In this document: positions 46,644 through 57,559 of the stretch, one piece after another | Position numbering within the stretch: the first letter of the stretch is position 1 | How the letters are laid out: the number at the start of each line of letters is the position of its first letter | From: Ampelocalamus luodianensis | Lineage: Eukaryota > Streptophyta > Magnoliopsida > Poales > Poaceae | Direction: 5' to 3' | DNA: 64,000 nt | Assembly: GCA_036346255.1 (NCBI GenBank) | Contig: CM070623.1 | Location: forward strand, 23,132,875 to 23,196,874 | Translations under genes and position numbers: made by a program | Notes under the pieces: generated by a model | What the model was told of the DNA's origin: nothing | The model's database searches: none | Seen by the model: only the letters and a program-made list of their open reading frames with translations

Positions 46644-48245
46644 TGTTGGTGATATGCCCTAGAGGCAATCATAGAGATGATTGTATCACGTCTATGTTTA
46701 TGAGTTCTTGAATAAATGTTATTCTGTTCCATGAATGAATCGTTAGTTTTGAAGATCAACGAGTATGTGACTTGTTGGTGAAACTCTTCGACTTGTATGA
46801 TGTCGTTCTAAAAGTATCCCTGGTCGAATGTCACTGATCGGAACACCAGTGACTCTACGACCAACGCATGTATTGATTGATGGCCATGTTTCACCGGTCA
46901 TGGATATAGGGATATCGAATCAATAATGTGAACACATGTTAGAGAACATGGGGTTGGATTGACCCACCTTGAGACACTATTGAGATTGTTATGATTCTGT
47001 GTGTTATTAGTTGGTCTCAAGCAATGATAATGTATAATCCTTAGACCTGAGATCAGCATGGTTCCCTACATGTGTAACAGCACCCTTAGGGGTTGCCAAA
47101 CGGTACTCGTAGCTGGGTAGTTATAAAGGTAGCTTTCGGGTATGCTATGAAACAAGCAGAGGGATATGACTGGTCGAATATGGGATTTGCCCCTTCTAAC
47201 ATAACGGGAGAGATGTCTCTGGGCCCCTCGAAGTGGTCGGATAAAGAAAGTGCATGGCCATGCCACTAGTGGTCGAAGTGTTCGACCACATAAGGTTATC
47301 CGACAACTCGATCGAGAAAGTATTGAACAGTCCATGGATGACACATTATCTCACCTAGAGTTCAAACCAGATATCGTGAGGCAAAGGGAGAATACTAGAG
47401 TAAGTCGCTTAGTTTGATCAGGTCCAGACAAGTCGTATGGTGATACGAGCAAGTCATAGACTGATCGAACGAAATCACAGAATGGTCGAAACCTGGTCGT
47501 AAGGAGTTACGAACTAGTCGTGACCGAAAGCGAATCGGTCGATAAAGATAGAACACAGTCGTAAGTGATGAGGACCTAGTCGTAGATCATATTGCATTAA
47601 GGTTCATCCGATATAATTTGTGTGTATTCGGGAATCGTTATGTCCTGCTAGGGACCGCTACGACTCGTGGTCAGAAAGGTTTCCGAGTCACAACCGATTA
47701 CACATAAACCTAACGGGTCACACACTTAATGGGATGGAATAAACCAGTACGAATACGATTCGTCAAACGTGTTCGGATAGGATCCGACACGGGGCACTAT
47801 ATATAAGGAGATGCTTGAGGCTAGTAAAAGGGGGAAGCAAGAGTGACAGGTGAGTTGTTTCCACCGAAACCCTAGCCGCCATCTTCTTGAGAGAGCCTTC
47901 CCGTGCGACTTGGTGCTAGCACACCGGCGTATGGTTGTTCCTTCTCTGGACGTGTGGATACCGTAGAGGCGCTACTGCGGTCGTTGTTGCGCTAAGGATG
48001 ATCTGCAATCTTCACAAGGAACTTCAGAGATTATTGGAGGAGATGATCGACTACGAGGACGTTGGACGATCATCTACGACCACGACATCGGCGCGTTCTT
48101 CGTCGGACTAGGCTGCTCCGACTCTACTTCCGCTGCACTGCGCGTCTGGTGGTAATGATCTGTGATCATCTATCTTGCTTGGCATCCTAGTTTACGTGGT
48201 AGAAATTTTGAATTGTTGCTAGCGTAGCCTACCCGTATCCCTACA
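46644..48245 (+). repeat. 3' LTR of the copia element
   Basis: 1602 bp and colinear with 36014-37565. It carries about 50 bp not present in the 5' copy, including ATTCTGTTCCATGAATGAAT near 46721. TATA at 47798-47806. Near 48112-48150 it retains several CTG sites where the 5' copy has TCG-type sequence. Confidence 0.92.
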
Positions 48246-48250
48246 CTTTG
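48246..48250 (+). repeat. Target-site duplication of the copia element, right copy (CTTTG)
   Basis: Matches 36009-36013. Confidence 0.9.
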
Positions 48251-49800
48251 GTGACAGTAGACAACACAAGGTGATAGATTAAGCGAATTCAATTGCACAA
48301 GCACTGTTAGACAATGGCTTATTTGTGGAGCTTGGAGGGAAAAGTATTTACCTATGTAATCTGAAATTTCTAGATATTGTAAAGCTAGGTAACAATCCAA
48401 ACTAGAATTCTAATGCCTAGTTACTGATCTTATGATATAAGCGAAGAACAAAGCAACTCACACGCAAAGATGATGGAACTTAGTGCAATCAAAGGAATTG
48501 AGCTAATATATAGAAGTATAAGTGATGAACAACTAGCTCGTATTGCACAAGTTATGGAGAGACGCTAGCTAATTGCTCAATGATATAAAATAGGACACAA
48601 GATTGTTCACAACAAGTAAATAGTACAATCTGAAATTTTAACAATGATAGGGTGTGCTCACAAAAGGTGATCGGCCAAGTATTTTTTTTCTCTTCTTTTT
48701 TTTGTTCTTTTTCTATCCTCTTTTTTTTTCTTTTGTTTTTCCTTTTTTTTACCTGACCAATTAAATTGTTACAAGAGCAGTACTTAAAACCCTACTTTCG
48801 GCTATAACAATTCAGAGGTGTGCAAAGTGTAAATGAATAGCCCTATAGCAAATATCAATAGCTAGTCTCATTAGGAGCAAAGTATTCACAAAGAATTGGA
48901 TTGACTCACAAAAGATAAACAATTGTTTTTTTTCACACGCTATTGTTGTAGCGCAAACAACGGACAGCATGGCGGCAAACTACGCGTAACAATGTATGGG
49001 CTATAGCACTGTATACTGTAGCAATACTATTTACAACACTGTAGCAGTCCGCAGCACTGTAGCTCACGCACGACTTTGTTTTACTGCTCGCGATTAGCCA
49101 TGTCAACTTGTGCGCGCGTATAATGTAGTAGATTGAAAAAATCTGTCGTGCGAACTGTAGCAAAAACAAGACAACAAACGTCGTAGTGTACTGTAGCTTG
49201 TTTACTGTAGCAGGCACAATTTTTTTTGATCGCGCAGCTGGTGGCGGATTCCTACTGCAGCGGTGCCGTAGGAATTAGATGCCACACTCTAACACACAGA
49301 TTGATTTTGTTTTTTTGTTTTTGATTGAACACAAGATCAAGCAACGCAAAACAAAACAATGATCAGCAACTAAACACAATTTCTAATGGATCAAAAACTA
49401 ACAAAACTCACAAGAATTCTGCAACAAATGTTACCCAAAAGCCTAATCTATAACAATTCTGCAGCAGGATTTCAACAATTCTGGCTATTCGAAAGCCAGA
49501 ATTGTTACCCAAAAGCCTAATCTATAACAATTCTGCAGCAGGATTTCAACAAAACTCATCGACTAAAAATAAAATGTTCAACATTGTTTTAGAGCCTAAA
49601 TAGTTATTAACACTATATCCAACAACAGTTCACGAATTCTGAATAATTAAGTCTAATGCATCCATGAAGGTAAACATGACGATCGAATGTTTAGGGACAA
49701 TTGCAGTTAACTAATCAACCTTAGCAAGTAGAATAAAGAAATGTCATCCACATCTAAGTTTTTTTTTATTACAGTCCGTCACTTAATAAAAGAAGAACAT
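48251..49800 (-). other. Leader region of the outer gypsy element (upstream of its gag)
   Basis: Non-coding. It should continue the outer element beyond the copia insertion. Contents: a T-rich tract (48680-48770), a cluster of ACTGTAGC motifs (49005-49215), and a 49-bp direct repeat (49430-49478 and 49504-49552) separated by a perfect hairpin. I could not find a tRNA-Met primer site or a clear 5' LTR border. Confidence 0.45.
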
Positions 49801-50611
49801 AATCTAGTTCTTTTATTGGAGTAGGTGTAAGGTTGGGTGAATGAGTGGTGCATGACTACTCCCGCCCAAGAGAAACATCTTCATTGATCACCTAAAATAA
49901 ATAAACGAAGCAAGAGTGAGTCCAGGACTCAGCAAGTACATGGAATAAATTAACATACAACCAGTAAATGACAAGACAACCTTTTCACAATTTCTGTACA
50001 TACCACAAACGAATATTTGGGAATGCATGAAATGAATAAATGTAATCGAAGGATGGACTGCACACATGCATATACCGGTATAGCTGGTGACACACCCGTC
50101 GGTGTTCACTTAAGCCCGTATTTATCGAAACACGGGGATCCAAAATACCGTATGAAGAACGTTTCATACAGGTGTCCAAAACTGCCCACATTGGAATGGT
50201 GAGACTTCATTTGCCCATACTGGAATTGATGGAACTTTAGACTCCACTCCCATGGAGCTCCACTCCCGTGGACGGAATATGAACATGAATGCATGAATAA
50301 ACTTATGAATAATGACTAATATCATCTCCACACATATGAAAAGGCATACGCAAAGAACATAATCATCGGAACCTCTTGAATACTATAATCTCCACTCCCG
50401 TGGATATTCTACTCCCGTGGACGGAACATGAATATTGAAGCTTCTCACACAACAAACAAAACACAATACTAATCATCGAGCATCCAGTGTTTACAAATCA
50501 CATAAAAGTCATTGTACTTGCCTTCCGCGATGCGACGCGTTAACAGGCAACGATGATGCTCCCAAACCCGTAGCCTCGTTGCCTACACAATTAAATAAAT
50601 GAAATAAGAAC
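49800..50611 (-). mobile_element. LTR fragment, minus orientation
   Basis: The minus strand contains GTACTTGCTGAGTCCTGGAC followed by TCACTCTTGCTTCG (near 49940-49905), the R/polyadenylation signature of long gypsy LTRs. CCACTCCCGTGGA-type repeats occur at 50242-50290 and 50390-50435. It could be the 5' LTR of the outer element or a separate fragment. No gene. Confidence 0.4.
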
Positions 50612-50616
50612 AACAT

Positions 50617-53600
50617 TGTAACAGCCCCACTTTTATCAACAGTAACAATCAGTATTATGAGCAATGTGGGGCTCTTTGTTCATATCATTCTTATTCTTAA
50701 TCTCGATTGGGAGTTCTTTGTTACCAAATAAAACCTTCCTTTTTGCCAAAGTCCAAAAACCTACTTAGAATATTTAAAGGAATACAAGGTAACACTTGTA
50801 TTATGACTGGGAAGTATTTTTATTAAAGCCTAGATAAATTATCTTGGCTAAAAATATTTTTGTTGCATTTTTAGAAATTATTTGGGTTTAAAGAAAATTT
50901 ATTGTCTTTAAATAAATATTTTCGGCCTGAAATAAATATTTATGTATTTTATAAAGTGAAAATGTGGTTTATGAAATTTATCTGGGAAATATATTATCCC
51001 AGTAGATTACAGTAAAAATTTCATGATTTTATAAATTTATTTGCTATTTTTAAAGTCCCAGTCAAAACTTTTAAATATATGAATAAGGTTTGGTCAACCA
51101 AACCGGTCCAAACCCGACCCTTGCACTGTAGCGACCCAGCCTCATGTGTCTCGGTCCAACCCAATCGTCTCGGTCTGGCTCGGTCACGTTCGAGCGCGAG
51201 CCCGAACTCCACGACTGACATGAGCCGTCGATCTTCCATCGAACGGGCGAAGCAATAACGCCCCGCGAGCTGTCCACGTGTCCACTTAGATCTCTGCCGT
51301 TGGATCTTAATCCAACGAGCGTGATCGTTGCGTGCAACCGGACAACTCCGGATCCATGTTTGATCTCCACCGTTCGTTCTTGATCCAACAGCGCACTCCT
51401 TTTCGTTTTAAACCTAAAGGCGCGCTTTTATCTCAGCCGTTAGATTCAAATCCTACGGCTTTTCCATTTTTCCGCGTGTTATAAAGCCCGCACTCCTCTG
51501 GGCCGTTGGATTTTCATCGTATGGCCTAGATCTGTGTATGCATTCGGACGACTCCGGATCCCCGCACAATCGTGGCCGTCCATCCTTGATCCAGCGGCAT
51601 CGCTTATTTCAATTTGAAATCAGAGGCGCGCGTTATTGTGGGCCTTTGGATTTCAATCCTACGGCACTCCATTTAGACCGTGGGCCTTTAAAGCCCAAAA
51701 TCGATGGATCGTTGGATTTTAATCGTGCGGACCACATAGGTGTATGCAATCGGACCATCCGGTTCAGCTTTACATCCTGACCGTAGAAATTAAATCCAAC
51801 GGTGTTAAACCATCGCATCTAAAAGGGTGACGTGTATATCTTTTAATTGATCGTTGGATTTCAATCCAACGTCTCTGTTTGAAAGCGGAACCCGCAGCAC
51901 CATCGGGATTTCGTTTTAATCCCGTTCGATCGATCTTGATCGTGCGGTCCATATTAAATGATACCGATTCAAATCATTTAATCTCTCTATTTATCGTAGC
52001 GCTTATTTCCAATCGGACGGTGACATTTGTTCGAGCCTTTCTAAGGTGCGCGGTGAGGATGACAATGGGGCCCACTTGTCGCTTGGCTCTTATCTCCTTC
52101 CCTCTCTCTCGTGTAGATTTCTGAAATCAAGGAGAGGATTATCCCAAAGTTTTGCAACTAATTTTTGGGATAATTAGCCTAAATGGACACCTCATCAACT
52201 CTAGATCTTTCCTTCTTGCCCTGTAGCTAAACTCCCACATATATAAACCCTAGCTTTTGTGAGCTGCAGCCATTGTTGACCACTGAAGCTCATCCTTTTC
52301 TTGTTAACCAGTGGAGTTTCTTGCTTCTTGCTCATCGCTTATCTATCTTAAACTCTGGTTACACTTACAATCAAGATTGGTTATCTTTTGTAGGTTAAAT
52401 CAGAGTTTAACTCTCTGTTGTTCAACATCGGGTTGTCAGAACCCTTAGCATATTTCTTCTTCTGGTAAGTTAAACCCTAGCTGTTAACATCTTGAGCATC
52501 TTAAGGACTTGAGAAACTCCTGTGAATCATTCTTTTAAGCATTAGTAGCTTCAACTGACTTTAAACTGAAAAGTTGATATTGCACCTTTTCGGTTTTCAT
52601 GTCATTTTCAAGACCTAGGTATCTTCCTGTCAACTTACCATCTTATTTAGGTTTTGACTAAACCCTAGCAGCATGACAAGTTAATCTTTCCATTCTTGTC
52701 ATCATCTATTTTGACTCTTAGCTGAAATCTGTCTCTGTTTTCTTGTCGGCTCAACCGACAAAATAGGTTTTTGCTTTAGCTTTTGTAATCTAACTAGTTA
52801 GGGTTAGACTAAAGTTGGTTTGGGATATTAATTACCCTAAAAGATCATGCTTAGTTTTATTTATGAACTTTTGCATGATCTATACTTCGTTTTACAAAAA
52901 TTGCAACCTGTCCTGTTTTCAGCTTTTATACAATCTGAAAACTGGAACTTTGCAATGAACTCTAATTTCTTCTTTTGAAAGCGATGAGCTAGATAAGGGT
53001 TATTATCATTATTATGGGTAGTTATGGCTTGAGCATCTGTAATCATGCATTTCTAAATTGATCATGCATATTTCTTCCATGTTGGACTTATTGTCGATTT
53101 TGGTATTTATTGGATCTTATTGTTTCTTTTAGAATCTGTTCTGTTGAAGCCATTGAATCTTTTTCGAGCAACTTTGAACACCCAATGAAGTGTATTACTA
53201 CCAAGGCAAGCATTCTCTTTGCACCATATTGAACCCAGATTTTGTACAATAGTCTTTACAAATCCAAAGATATCCGGGCATGCGATTTTTCCAAAATACA
53301 AAATGTGACTTGTAGTAGCTAGCTATAACTTTGATCGTGGATTACCTTGATTATGACCATACACTCAACTCTAGTGTAATCTTGTATAATATATGGTCTA
53401 TTCTCGATTTGGCTTAGATATGCAGTCTAGAGATTTTAGAGTTTGACAAGCATATCTTGTCAAACATGGGAATCTAATCGAACTATTGTCATTTTCAAAC
53501 TCTTTGTCCAGATTTACAAATCAGTTTTGTATTTGAAATTCAAATTAATCTGGACAAGAGGAAGCTAGTGATGGTGCTTTCGCACGAGATTGGGTGTTGT

Positions 53601-54997
53601 GGTGGACTTGTCAGGGTTAATTAAGGACCGAACTCGATTATTCAATTCAAGTCCCCACGTACTTCCACATGCGTGTATGGTATTTGTTTGGTTAAGTAAA
53701 ATGTTGAGACTATTGAGTTGGAAACAGAGAGTAAGGACATGTGTATTGGCCTTGCATGGCATAGATGCTTAGGTCTGAGGACTGTGTCTTATGCCATGTA
53801 AGCTTTGTATGTCAGTATCAGATGTTCTTAGGAGGGTGAGGGCGTATATGTGTCTCGTCTCATATCGATACCTTAATGGTGCCGATAGCATTCTATTATG
53901 GGTGGTGAGCCCAATTTGTTTTTAAATTGTTTGGATCGGCATTCTGACACAACATGTGTGCCCTGTGGTTAGTAGGTGGTGTAGCCTACACTATGGGATT
54001 AGTTCACACATGGGAGTCCAACTCAATAGTGTTGGCTTGTTGAAAAATACCAAATCTTAGTTTCCCCGGTCGGCATACCAAAGGAAGTGTGTCATCATTC
54101 GGAGGCATCCGAAGGCAGGCTAACTAAGTCATGTGGGTAAGATGTACACCCTGCAGGGTATAAAGCTGTTCGAATAGCCGTGTCCACGGTCATGGACGAT
54201 AACTTGAATTGATGTCATCTGTATAGAAGCTTTGATGTTCAAAAATCTGGTTTTGGTTTATTTTAATTTGGCATGAGGAATCATGCCTTTGTCTTTATTA
54301 CTTTTAAGTCATTTACTTACTGTTTTAAGCAAACATTGATTTATTAAATCGCTTTATCAAAATTTAGCCTTTGTAGGTTAAGATGTATCGCTTTATGCAA
54401 ATTTGAACCTTTATACCTTCCTGTTGTAACCTTATGCATGTAAAAACTCTACTCCTTTGATTAGGCTCTAATCACCACTTTATTTTATTAGTTTGAGTAA
54501 GACTTGTTGAGTACCTTCCGTACTCAAGGTGCTACCACCTATTGTTGCGGTGAGGCGGTTTTCAGATGAAGTACCGTTAGCGCCGATCGGGTGGCGCTAA
54601 CGAGTAACGCTACTTCTTTCCTCCACGCAATTGCTGCGGGTGGATGGGGCCATTGGTGGACATTTTCCGTTTATTTTGCTTCCACAGATATCTTGTTAAA
54701 GTGACCAAGTCACTTAATATTGTAGTATTAATGAATGATGTAACCTTATGTTTAATTATAACCATGTACGACTTGTATGTGTTTGATGCAATGTTGATAA
54801 AGGATATATATGCAATGGTCATTGATCCTGGGAACCATTGGGAATCATATATATCCGAATCTGTTTCTTCGATCATCACTTGTTAAATTTATATCTTTAG
54901 CATGGTTTTTAATAAAGCGGCGATCTTGTTCCTTCATTAACAATTGTGCTCTGATATAAATTTAATTAGTAACATTTCCAATAACAGAGTCCTCACG
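50617..54997 (+). repeat. 5' LTR of the plus-strand chromovirus
   Basis: 4381 bp, TGTAACAGCC...GTCCTCACG; the terminal CA is CG here. The interval 51290-51990 is a series of GTTGGATTxAATCC quasi-palindromes. TATATAAA at 52240-52247 is followed by the leader. 52250-54450 is AT-rich and gene-free, and TTGTTGAGTACCTTCCGTAC (54507-54526) marks the R region. It is colinear with 61053-64000, with differences concentrated at CAG/CTG. Confidence 0.92.
52240..52247 (+). promoter_or_regulatory. TATA box of the chromovirus 5' LTR
   Basis: TATATAAA followed by CCCTAGC, conserved at 62676-62683 and in the solo LTR at 40021-40028 (minus). Confidence 0.7.
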
Positions 54998-55000
54998 CGT

Positions 55001-55012
55001 TGGTATCAGAGC
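55001..55012 (+). other. Primer-binding site (tRNA-iMet)
   Basis: TGGTATCAGAGC, three bases after the LTR end. The region 55013-55215 is untranslated leader. Confidence 0.9.
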
Positions 55013-55215
55013 ATACATTGCCTGTAGGTTAGAAGTAGCATGGCCGAAGTTATTAGAGGATCCTCTGCTAAAATTATTTTCAAACAGCAATTTATTTTCG
55101 AAAGCTTAAGCATGACATCTTTTATTCCTTATCTTTCTTAATGTCACTTCTTGCCCAAACTTCTGTTGGTTCATTTAAAAGTGAATTGTTCCTTATCTTG
55201 TCTTTTTGTCTATAG

Positions 55216-56044
55216 ATGAATGGTTGGTATTTGGTCAAGGAGACTCGAGCCGAGGATGTTGATGGGTTCCCAGCATTACTTCGGGACATGATGTGGCGTT
55301 CCAATTTCACCTACCAGCCAGAGTACGCCATTTATCGACGAGATCGAGGACCAGGCATGGAGGAGTATCGTGCCTTCATCAACGTTATCGCTAGGCATGT
55401 AGCTGGCAGTATTCCCTACTGTGTCCAGGCACTTGCCACCTCTGAGGCTATGGCAGTTCAGGAAGCGGCAAGTAGGATGATGAGTCTTCTTCGTCATGAT
55501 TTGACGGAATTGTCTCAACCACCCTATGACCACTTCCGAATCGTGGCCCTACCTCTGAAGTGAGCATGTTCGCTGAGATACAGTTTGGCGAAGACCCACA
55601 GGTGCGGCAGTTGGCAAGGATGGTCCGTATCATGGACCAAGTCCATCGCTGTCTTGTGAGGAGTTATGGGAAACTTCGGCATCGCCTTAATGAGGCCAGG
55701 AGTACCTACTTCTTGGAGTCAACATGAACCGCTCCTCGCAGCGTGCTTTATGGTGACAACGAGATCTCCTATGCGCCTGCTTGCACCACCTCTACCGACT
55801 TCCGGTGGCGGGTGCGTACTGTTTATGGACAAGTGCGCCAAGCCCGGATGATCGCGAGGTTCCTCGCACTCTGCGATCGCACCTCTGGAGGTCATCACCA
55901 TTGTTGGGTTCTCCGAGGCGTCTCATTAGTCCCTTGGATCCGGTTGACACGGGTTCCCCTGGAGCTCATCTTCTAAATGAGTTTCCGGTGAACTTTAATC
56001 GAGATCTTTATGCTAGTATCTCGACAATGAACCCTCGTGGTTGA
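55216..56044 (+). pseudogene. Extra ORF upstream of gag (ORF0-type), frameshifted
   Basis: The first 115 codons are open from MNGWYLVKETRAEDVDGFPA (55216-55563). Similarity of composition then continues in other frames (DPQVRQLARMVRIMDQVHRC near 55600, VITIVGFSEAS near 55890, LYASISTMNPRG near 56010) to a stop at 56042. Some long grass gypsy elements (RIRE2/RIRE3 type) are known to carry such an extra ORF of unknown function before gag. I recognise no catalytic motif, zinc finger or membrane segment. It has its own start and lies in sense orientation 300 bp before gag. Whether the breaks are real is uncertain, since several fall in CAG/CTG-poor stretches. Confidence 0.6.
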
Positions 56045-56339
56045 GTGTCTTTTAGTTTAGTAGTTGTCCTTAAATAAATTGTATGTAATAGGGCGTGATT
56101 TTGTACAAAGTATGTAAGCTTAAATTTCGGTTTGTAATCTGACATTATGGTCGACTGTAATGTAAGACTGGAACCGAAATTTTGTTGTGTATATATGAAG
56201 TTTCTGGTTTGGTGTTACTTTGAATACATGTCATAACATGATGTATTGCATATCTGATTTTGCTTCCTTTCTAATTGCAAACTTGTTTGTGTTTGCAAGT
56301 ATGTCCTTGTTATGTTGTTAACCATGTTGTGGTAACAGG
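56045..56339 (+). other. Spacer between ORF0-type frame and gag
   Basis: AT-rich with no coding signal; it probably serves as the leader for gag translation or contains an intron. Confidence 0.4.
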
Positions 56340-57490
56340 ATGACAGGACCTACTACTCGTGCGCAAGCGCAACAAGGGAGGGGCATGTCGACTCCCGTGC
56401 CTCATTCTCAGGGAGGACCAACCGAACCATCTAGTTCTCAGGGTCCGCAAGGTGGTTCCCAGGAAGAGGAGCTTCCTCCACCACCTTCGATGGCCGATGT
56501 GCTCATGCAAATTGAGCGCAATCGGATGGACCAGACGCGCATCTTGGAACAGATTGCGCGCAATACTTCTACTCCTGTTGCGTCATTGTCGAGCAGAGGC
56601 CACCATGTGCGAGCGGCCTTGTCGACTTTCAGCGGACTAATCCGCCGGTGTTCTCCAGTTCTCAGGATCCCATGGAAGCTGAGGATTGGCTTCGGACCAT
56701 TGAGAAGAAGCTTCTGATTGCTCAATGCTCCGAAAGGGAAAAGGTTCTCTTTGCCAGTTATCAGCTCGATGGGCCAGCCAACATATGGTGGGATAATCTT
56801 CTTGCCATTCAACCTGCTGGACATGTCCCTACTTGGGATGAGTTCGTGGAAGCCTTTCGCGAAGCTCACATTCCTGAAGGGGTCATGATGATCAAACAAC
56901 AAGAGTTTCTCGCTCTCAAGCAAGGGCGAAAATGAACCGAATATCCGCATGAGTTCAACTTCACGGCGATATGCCTCGATGACGTTTATCGACCTTCGTC
57001 GTCGGCCGGTTCTTGAATGGGCTATCTGAAGAACTGCAGATGGCTGTAGCTTTGCATGACTTCCGGAACTTCTCGCATCTGGTCAACAAAGCTATTGTGG
57101 CCGAAAGCAAGAGTAAGGCATTGGATGAGTCACGCATGGCGGCAGCGGACTTCTCGATTTATTCTGGTGGCGGCTCACCAAGGCCTCGTATGTGGTTGTC
57201 TAGGCCACCACGAGCACCACTCCATTTTCACCAAGGCCGCGGTGTTTGCTCTCGTCCATCTCCTCCCACCGCGATCGGCCGGGATCAAGTGGGAATCAGC
57301 CCGTCTGTCAACAATGTTAACCCGGGGGTTATTTGTTATCATTGTGGTCGTCCGGGCATTATGCCAACAAGTGTGTGGCAAGCGGCAAGATTGCCTCTGT
57401 TCGACCATATCCGATTATCATGCGGCCAGCCCCTTCGCAGAGGCCCCTATTAAAGCCGATCCGCTCCAGTTCAGGCATGTGAACGGATCA
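56340..57490 (+). pseudogene. gag: Chromovirus gag, frameshifted
   Basis: MTGPTTRAQAQQGRGMSTPV opens at 56340; ELPPPPSMADVLMQIERNRM follows. A frame change near 56600 leads to DPMEAEDWLRTIEKKL and QLDGPANIWWDNLL (56670-56800), the Retrotrans_gag signature, ending AFREAHIPEGVMMIKQQEFL. A further change near 56930 leads to MNGLSEELQMAVALHDFRNF and LVNKAIVAESKSKA (57013-57120). The zinc knuckle CYHCGRPGI...(57340) has lost its later Cys/His residues by another frame change. The product would be the capsid protein. At least three frame changes are present as read. Confidence 0.82.
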
Positions 57491-57559
57491 TCTGCTTGAA
57501 GAGGCGGTGATACACTGAAGTTGTTATGGGTATGCTCCTAGTTAATTTCAATCCGACTC

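Larger units (their letters stand above)
36014..48245 (+). mobile_element. Angela-like Ty1/copia retrotransposon
   Basis: Paired LTRs (36014-37565 and 46644-48245), TSD CTTTG, primer site, gag, pol and purine tract are all present on the plus strand. The LTR starts TGTTGGTGATATGCCCTAGA, very like the published start of wheat Angela LTRs (TGTTGG..ATATGCCCTAGAGG), and the LTR length of about 1.6 kb fits that family. The element is 12.2 kb because a 3.8-kb solo LTR (37811-41593) sits in its leader; without it the length is about 8.4 kb, typical of Angela/BARE. It is inserted in the leader of the minus-strand outer gypsy. Confidence 0.92.
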
